DNA from: Paludibacterium sp. B53371
GTDB lineage: Bacteria; Pseudomonadota; Gammaproteobacteria; Burkholderiales; Chromobacteriaceae
DNA length: 64,000 nt
Direction: 5' to 3'
Assembly: GCF_018802765.1 (NCBI RefSeq)
Contig: NZ_CP069163.1
Span: 620,001-684,000, forward strand
Shown here: positions 59,788 through 64,000 of the stretch, one piece after another
How the letters are laid out: the number at the start of each line of letters is the position of its first letter
Position numbering within the stretch: position 1 is the stretch's first letter
Notes under the pieces: model-generated
The model's input: the letters and a program-made list of their open reading frames with translations, nothing else
Told to the model about the DNA's origin: nothing
Database searches by the model: none
Position numbers and translations under genes: made by a program

Positions 59788-62567
59788 GCATCGATTACCG
59801 TAAAACCGTCAATCTTCTGGACACCCCCTTTGCCATGCGTGGTGACCTGGCCAAACGCGAGCCGGCCTGGGTCAAGCGCTGGCAGGACAGCCGCCGTTAT
59901 GAAAAGCTGCGCCAGCTGTGTGCCGGCCGGCCGAAGTTCATCCTGCATGACGGCCCTCCCTATGCCAACAATGACATTCACCTGGGGCATGCGGTCAACA
60001 AGGTGCTCAAGGACCTGATCATCCGTTCACGTACCCTGGCCGGTTTCGACGCCCCCTATGTGCCCGGCTGGGACTGCCACGGCCTGCCGATCGAACTGAT
60101 GGTGGAAAAGCTGCATGGCAAGGCCATCCCGGCCGCCAAGTTCCGCGAACTGTGCCGCGAGTACGCCAAGGAGCAGGTGGCGCGCCAGAAGAAGGGCTTC
60201 ATCCGCCTGGGCATCCTCGGTGACTGGGAGAATCCCTACCTGACGATGGACTTCAAGACCGAAGCCGACATCGTGCGCACCCTGGGCAAGATTCACGACA
60301 ACGGCTTCCTCAACAAGGGCGAGAAGCCGGTGCACTGGTGTATCGAGTGCGGCTCGTCGCTGGCCGAAGCCGAGGTCGAGTACGAAGACAAGGTCTCGCC
60401 GGCCATTGATGTCGGCTTCAAGGTACTGGACAGCGACAGGCTGGCCAGCATTTTCGGCCTGAACGCCCCGGTCGGACAGGCCATGGCCGTCATCTGGACC
60501 ACCACGCCGTGGACCTTGCCGGCCAACCTGGCGGTGTCGGTCAATCCCACGCTCACCTACCAGTTGCTGGATACCCCGAAGGGCTTGCTGATCCTGGCCA
60601 AGGAGCTGGCCGAGTCCACGCTGCAGCGCTATGGCGTCGACAGCCACCGCGTGCTGGGCGAGGCACAGGGCGAGGCGCTTGAGCTGCTGCCCCTGCAGCA
60701 CCCGTTCTATGACCGTCAGGTGCCGGTGATCTGCGGCAACCACGTGACCACCGAGGCGGGTACCGGTCTGGTACATACCGCCCCGGCGCATGGTCTGGAT
60801 GACTATATCGTCGGTCAGGCTTACAAGCTGGGCATCGACAACCCGGTGGCCGACGATGGCCGCTATAAGTCGACCACCGAGCTGTTTGCCGGTCTGCTGG
60901 TGTGGGATGCCAACCCGAAGGTCATCGAAGTGCTGGCCGAGCGCGGCGCACTGATCCATCAGGCCAAGCTGTCGCACAGCTACCCGCACTGCTGGCGCCA
61001 CAAGACGCCGATCATCTTCCGTGCCACGCCGCAATGGTTCATCAGCATGGACCGCCCCGGCCACGGCGGCGAAACCCTGCGCGACATCAGCCAGCGTGCG
61101 GTCGATGCCACCGAGTTCTTCCCGGCCTGGGGCCGCGCACGGCTGGATGCCATGATCAAGAACAGCCCGGACTGGTGTGTCTCGCGTCAGCGTAACTGGG
61201 GCGTGCCGATGACCTTCTTCGTGCACAAGGAAAGTGGCGAGCTGCATCCGCGTTCGGCCCAGCTGCTGGAAGAGGTGGCGCTGCGCATCGAGCAGCAGGG
61301 TATCGAGGCCTGGTTCAGCCTGGATGCACGCGAGCTGCTGGGTGAAGAGGCCGACCAGTATCGCAAGCTCAGCGACACGCTGGACGTCTGGTTTGACTCC
61401 GGTTCGACCCATTTCGCCGTGCTCAAGCAGCGCCCCGAGCTCGCCTGGCCCGCCGACCTGTATCTGGAAGGCTCGGACCAGCATCGCGGCTGGTTCCAGT
61501 CTTCGCTCAAGACCGGTTGCGCCACCATCGGTCGTGCGCCGTACAAGCAGCTGCTGACCCATGGCTTCACCGTCGACGACAAGGGCTACAAGATGTCCAA
61601 GTCGCGCGGCAACGGCATTGCGCCGGAAGAAATCTGCAGCTCCCTGGGCGCCGACATCCTGCGTCTGTGGATTGCCAGTGCCGACTATTCCGGCGACATG
61701 GCCCTGTCGCAGGAGATTCTCAAGCGCACCACGGAAAGCTACCGCCGCCTGCGCAATACCCTGCGCTTCCTGCTGGCCAACCTGTCCGACTTCGATCCGA
61801 TCGACCACGCCGTGCCGTTCGAACGCATGCTGGAACTGGACCGCTACGCACTGGTGATGGCCAAGGAACTGCAGGAGAAGGTTGCCGGCGAGCATTACGC
61901 CCGCTATGCCTTCCACCATGCCATGCAGGAGATCGTGGTCTATTGCGCCGAAGATCTGGGCGCCTTCTACCTCGACGTGCTGAAAGACCGTCTGTATACC
62001 ACGGCCGCCGATTCGCCGGCTCGTCGCTCGGCCCAGACGGCGCTGTATCACATCACCCGCTCGCTGCTGTTGCTACTGTCGCCGGTGCTGTGCTTTACCG
62101 CCGACGAGGCCTGGGAAGTCTTTACCGGTAACGAGGAAGACTCGACCCTGTTCCACACCTGGCACGAGTTCCCGTTGCCGGACGCCGAGACCGAGGCTGC
62201 GCTGGCGGCCAAGTGGCAGGTGATCCGCAACCTGCGCGCCGAAGTGAACAAGGAAATCGAAGTGCTGCGTGCCGGTGAGCAGCTGGGCTCCTCGCTGCAG
62301 GCCGAAATCGATATCGAAGCCGACGACAGCCTGTTCCCGCTCCTGGCCAGCCTGGGCGACGACCTGAAGTACGTGCTGATCGTGTCGCGCGTCGGTGTCA
62401 GCCAGGGCGATGCCACGCGTATCCGCGTGACGCCGTCCACCCATGGCAAGTGCGAGCGCTGCTGGCACTATCGTGCCGATGTCGGCAGCCATGGCGAGCA
62501 CCCCACCCTGTGCGGTCGCTGCGTCAGCAATCTGGCGGGGCAGGGCGAGGGCCGGCAGCATGCATGA
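59784..62567 (+). CDS. ileS: Isoleucyl-tRNA synthetase
   Basis: Class I synthetase charging tRNA-Ile. It has 927 residues. The HIGH motif appears as HLGH in [18 protein letters not shown], and the KMSKS motif is [11 protein letters not shown]. The CP1 editing domain lies between, including [15 protein letters not shown]. The C-terminal zinc-binding cysteines are CERCWHY and CGRCVSN. The last codons overlap the lspA start. Confidence 0.98.
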   Translation: MSIDYRKTVNLLDTPFAMRGDLAKREPAWVKRWQDSRRYEKLRQLCAGRPKFILHDGPPYANNDIHLGHAVNKVLKDLIIRSRTLAGFDAPYVPGWDCHGLPIELMVEKLHGKAIPAAKFRELCREYAKEQVARQKKGFIRLGILGDWENPYLTMDFKTEADIVRTLGKIHDNGFLNKGEKPVHWCIECGSSLAEAEVEYEDKVSPAIDVGFKVLDSDRLASIFGLNAPVGQAMAVIWTTTPWTLPANLAVSVNPTLTYQLLDTPKGLLILAKELAESTLQRYGVDSHRVLGEAQGEALELLPLQHPFYDRQVPVICGNHVTTEAGTGLVHTAPAHGLDDYIVGQAYKLGIDNPVADDGRYKSTTELFAGLLVWDANPKVIEVLAERGALIHQAKLSHSYPHCWRHKTPIIFRATPQWFISMDRPGHGGETLRDISQRAVDATEFFPAWGRARLDAMIKNSPDWCVSRQRNWGVPMTFFVHKESGELHPRSAQLLEEVALRIEQQGIEAWFSLDARELLGEEADQYRKLSDTLDVWFDSGSTHFAVLKQRPELAWPADLYLEGSDQHRGWFQSSLKTGCATIGRAPYKQLLTHGFTVDDKGYKMSKSRGNGIAPEEICSSLGADILRLWIASADYSGDMALSQEILKRTTESYRRLRNTLRFLLANLSDFDPIDHAVPFERMLELDRYALVMAKELQEKVAGEHYARYAFHHAMQEIVVYCAEDLGAFYLDVLKDRLYTTAADSPARRSAQTALYHITRSLLLLLSPVLCFTADEAWEVFTGNEEDSTLFHTWHEFPLPDAETEAALAAKWQVIRNLRAEVNKEIEVLRAGEQLGSSLQAEIDIEADDSLFPLLASLGDDLKYVLIVSRVGVSQGDATRIRVTPSTHGKCERCWHYRADVGSHGEHPTLCGRCVSNLAGQGEGRQHA

Positions 62568-63036
62568 GTCTCGTCGCTGGCCATGGTTCGCCATGGCCCT
62601 GCTGATCATTGTGCTCGATCAGCTGGCCAAGCTGTATTTCAACGGGACCTACCAATACGGTGAGAGCCGTGCGGTGATCCCGGGCTTGTTCAGCTTCACG
62701 CTGATCTACAATCCCGGTGCGGCCTTCAGCTTTCTGGCCGATGCCGGCGGCTGGCAAAAGCATTTGTTCAGCGTGCTGGCCTTTGCCGTGTCCGGCTGGC
62801 TGGGCTGGAACCTCTTGCAGGGGCGTTTCTCCTGTCTGATGCGCTGGGCCGCCGCCTTCATCATGGGCGGGGCACTGGGGAATGTGATCGATCGCATGGT
62901 CTACGGCCATGTGGTCGACTTCATCCAGATTTACTATCGTCACTGGTACTATCCGGCCTTCAATCTGGCGGACTCCTTCATTTGCGTCGGTGCGGCGCTG
63001 ATGGTGCTCGACAGCCTGAAAAAGCCGGCCCGCTGA
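62560..63036 (+). CDS. lspA: Lipoprotein signal peptidase (signal peptidase II)
   Basis: Inner-membrane aspartyl protease that removes lipoprotein signal peptides. It has 158 residues and four transmembrane helices. The catalytic aspartates are in [14 protein letters not shown] and [28 protein letters not shown] is also conserved. Its clients in this window include BamC and the repeat lipoprotein. The ATG at 62560 overlaps the end of ileS by 8 bases. Confidence 0.96.
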   Translation: MHESRRWPWFAMALLIIVLDQLAKLYFNGTYQYGESRAVIPGLFSFTLIYNPGAAFSFLADAGGWQKHLFSVLAFAVSGWLGWNLLQGRFSCLMRWAAAFIMGGALGNVIDRMVYGHVVDFIQIYYRHWYYPAFNLADSFICVGAALMVLDSLKKPAR

Positions 63037-63102
63037 TCCTGCCGGTTCGCCACGGCGAACCGGACTGGCCGTTTTCTCCGTTTACCTGAAGGACAAGACC
63101 CG

Positions 63103-64000
63103 ATGAACAAGACCATCATGCTGGCCAACCCGCGCGGCTTCTGCGCCGGGGTCGATCGGGCCATTGCCATTGTCGAGCGCGCCATCGAGCTGTATGGCGC
63201 ACCGATCTACGTGCGCCATGAAGTGGTGCACAACCGCTTTGTGGTGGAGCAGCTGCGCGACAAGGGGGCCATCTTCATCGAGGCGCTGGACGATGTGCCG
63301 CAGGGGGCCATTCTGATCTACTCGGCGCATGGCGTGCCGCAGTCGGTGCGGCAACAGGCCGAGGCTCGCGGGCTGCAGGTTTACGATGCCACCTGCCCGC
63401 TGGTGACCAAGGTCCATGTCGAGGTCAAGCGCATGCACAAGGCCGGTATGGAGATCATCATGATCGGTCACGCCGGTCATCCGGAGGTGGAGGGCACCAT
63501 GGGCCAGGTCGAGGATCGCATGTATCTGGTGGAGAGCCTGGAGGATGTCGGCAAGCTGGTGGTGAACAACCCGGAACAGCTGGCCTTCGTCTCGCAGACC
63601 ACACTGTCGGTGGATGAAACCCGCGACATCATTGCCGCCCTGCAGGCCCGTTTCCCTGCCATTGCCAGCCCGAAGAAGGATGATATCTGCTATGCCACGC
63701 AGAACCGGCAGGATGCGGTCAAGAGCCTGGCGGACAGCTGTGATCTGGTGATCGTGGTCGGTTCGCCCAACAGCTCCAACTCCAATCGCCTGCGTGAAGT
63801 GGCTGCCCTCAAGGGGGTGGATGCCTGGATGGTGGACAATGCCTCCCAGTTGCAGGAAAGCTGGTTCGCGGGCAAGCAGCGCATTGGTGTGACGGCTGGT
63901 GCTTCTGCACCGGAGGTGCTGGTTCAGGCGGTCATTGAGCGCATCCGCGAGCTGGGCGCCAGCGAGGTCGCCGAGCTGCCCGGTGTCGAGGAGCACACCA
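63103..64000 (+). CDS. ispH: 4-hydroxy-3-methylbut-2-enyl diphosphate reductase, C-terminus beyond the window
   Basis: Last enzyme of the MEP isoprenoid pathway, an Fe-S enzyme that makes IPP and DMAPP. The first 299 codons are present, and the reading frame is open at the right edge. Cluster cysteines are in [20 protein letters not shown] (Cys13), [11 protein letters not shown] and [42 protein letters not shown] and [17 protein letters not shown] complete the active site. The ATG at 63103 follows GAAGGA. It follows lspA by 66 bases, as in many proteobacteria. Confidence 0.96.
   Translation, partial: MNKTIMLANPRGFCAGVDRAIAIVERAIELYGAPIYVRHEVVHNRFVVEQLRDKGAIFIEALDDVPQGAILIYSAHGVPQSVRQQAEARGLQVYDATCPLVTKVHVEVKRMHKAGMEIIMIGHAGHPEVEGTMGQVEDRMYLVESLEDVGKLVVNNPEQLAFVSQTTLSVDETRDIIAALQARFPAIASPKKDDICYATQNRQDAVKSLADSCDLVIVVGSPNSSNSNRLREVAALKGVDAWMVDNASQLQESWFAGKQRIGVTAGASAPEVLVQAVIERIRELGASEVAELPGVEEHT

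Noticed and set aside
60027-62051. 674-codon minus-strand frame opposite ileS
   Set aside because: Shadow of ileS; composition is an antisense artefact.

Overview
The window looks like ordinary chromosome of a GC-rich betaproteobacterium, most likely of the order Neisseriales (Chromobacteriaceae or a relative). The evidence is the 16S rRNA signature, a CysB-type regulator, an RmpM-like OmpA protein, sulfite reductase next to a DUF934 gene, and the ubiE-ubiJ-ubiB and grxC-secB-gpsA gene orders. Genus and species cannot be fixed from the sequence alone. There are no insertion sequences, phage genes, CRISPR arrays or tRNA genes that I can see, and almost every gene belongs to a known housekeeping family.

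Layout. 1-1765: end of a CoaD-like gene, a stand-alone RlmK-type rRNA methyltransferase and a thioredoxin. 1800-6932: a complete 16S-23S-5S rRNA operon with promoter, boxA elements, processing stems and terminator, but no spacer tRNA. 7031-12651: a minus-strand block (DUF3313 protein, DUF342/FapA-like protein, PssA, FAD-dependent amine oxidase). 12801-22816: plus-strand rppH, parE, hemE, priA, dacB, grxC, secB, an SH3 protein and gpsA; a cluster of DnaA-box-like sequences precedes priA. 22882-24792: a Bcr/CflA drug-efflux pump divergent from its probable TetR regulator, with two palindromic operators between them. 24803-29972: minus-strand genes for a cysteine-free Tpx-like protein, a zinc-ribbon DUF3426 membrane protein, prmA, accC, accB and aroQ.

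30271-35008 is a plus-strand run: queA, DUF971, ubiE, an SMR efflux gene, ubiJ and ubiB. It is followed by an Mth938-like gene (minus), alaA, hom and thrC, and an unknown 118-residue protein. 40253-44352 holds the nitrogen-control set glnA-ntrB-ntrC on the minus strand; a sigma-54 promoter and an NtrC site upstream of glnA can be read directly. 44636-47503: rhodanese, aroE, mtgA and prmC. 47556-51048: slyD, an AT-rich intergenic stretch, a tiny Ala-Ser-Pro repeat lipoprotein, bamC and dapA. 51216-57810: a YbiT-type ABC-F ATPase, a FabG-like reductase, cysB, and the sulfate-assimilation genes cysH, sulfite reductase and DUF934. 58053 to the end: the OmpA/RmpM-like protein behind a near-consensus promoter, then ribF-ileS-lspA-ispH, with ispH cut by the window edge.

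No wholly new multi-gene system is evident. The points most worth a second look are the Tpx-fold protein that has lost every cysteine (24803-25447), the DnaA-box-like cluster and AT-rich segment upstream of priA (16625-16824), the tRNA-less rRNA operon, the SMR transporter inside the ubiquinone gene run, the repeat lipoprotein with its AT-rich upstream region, and several structured intergenic regions that known genes do not explain.
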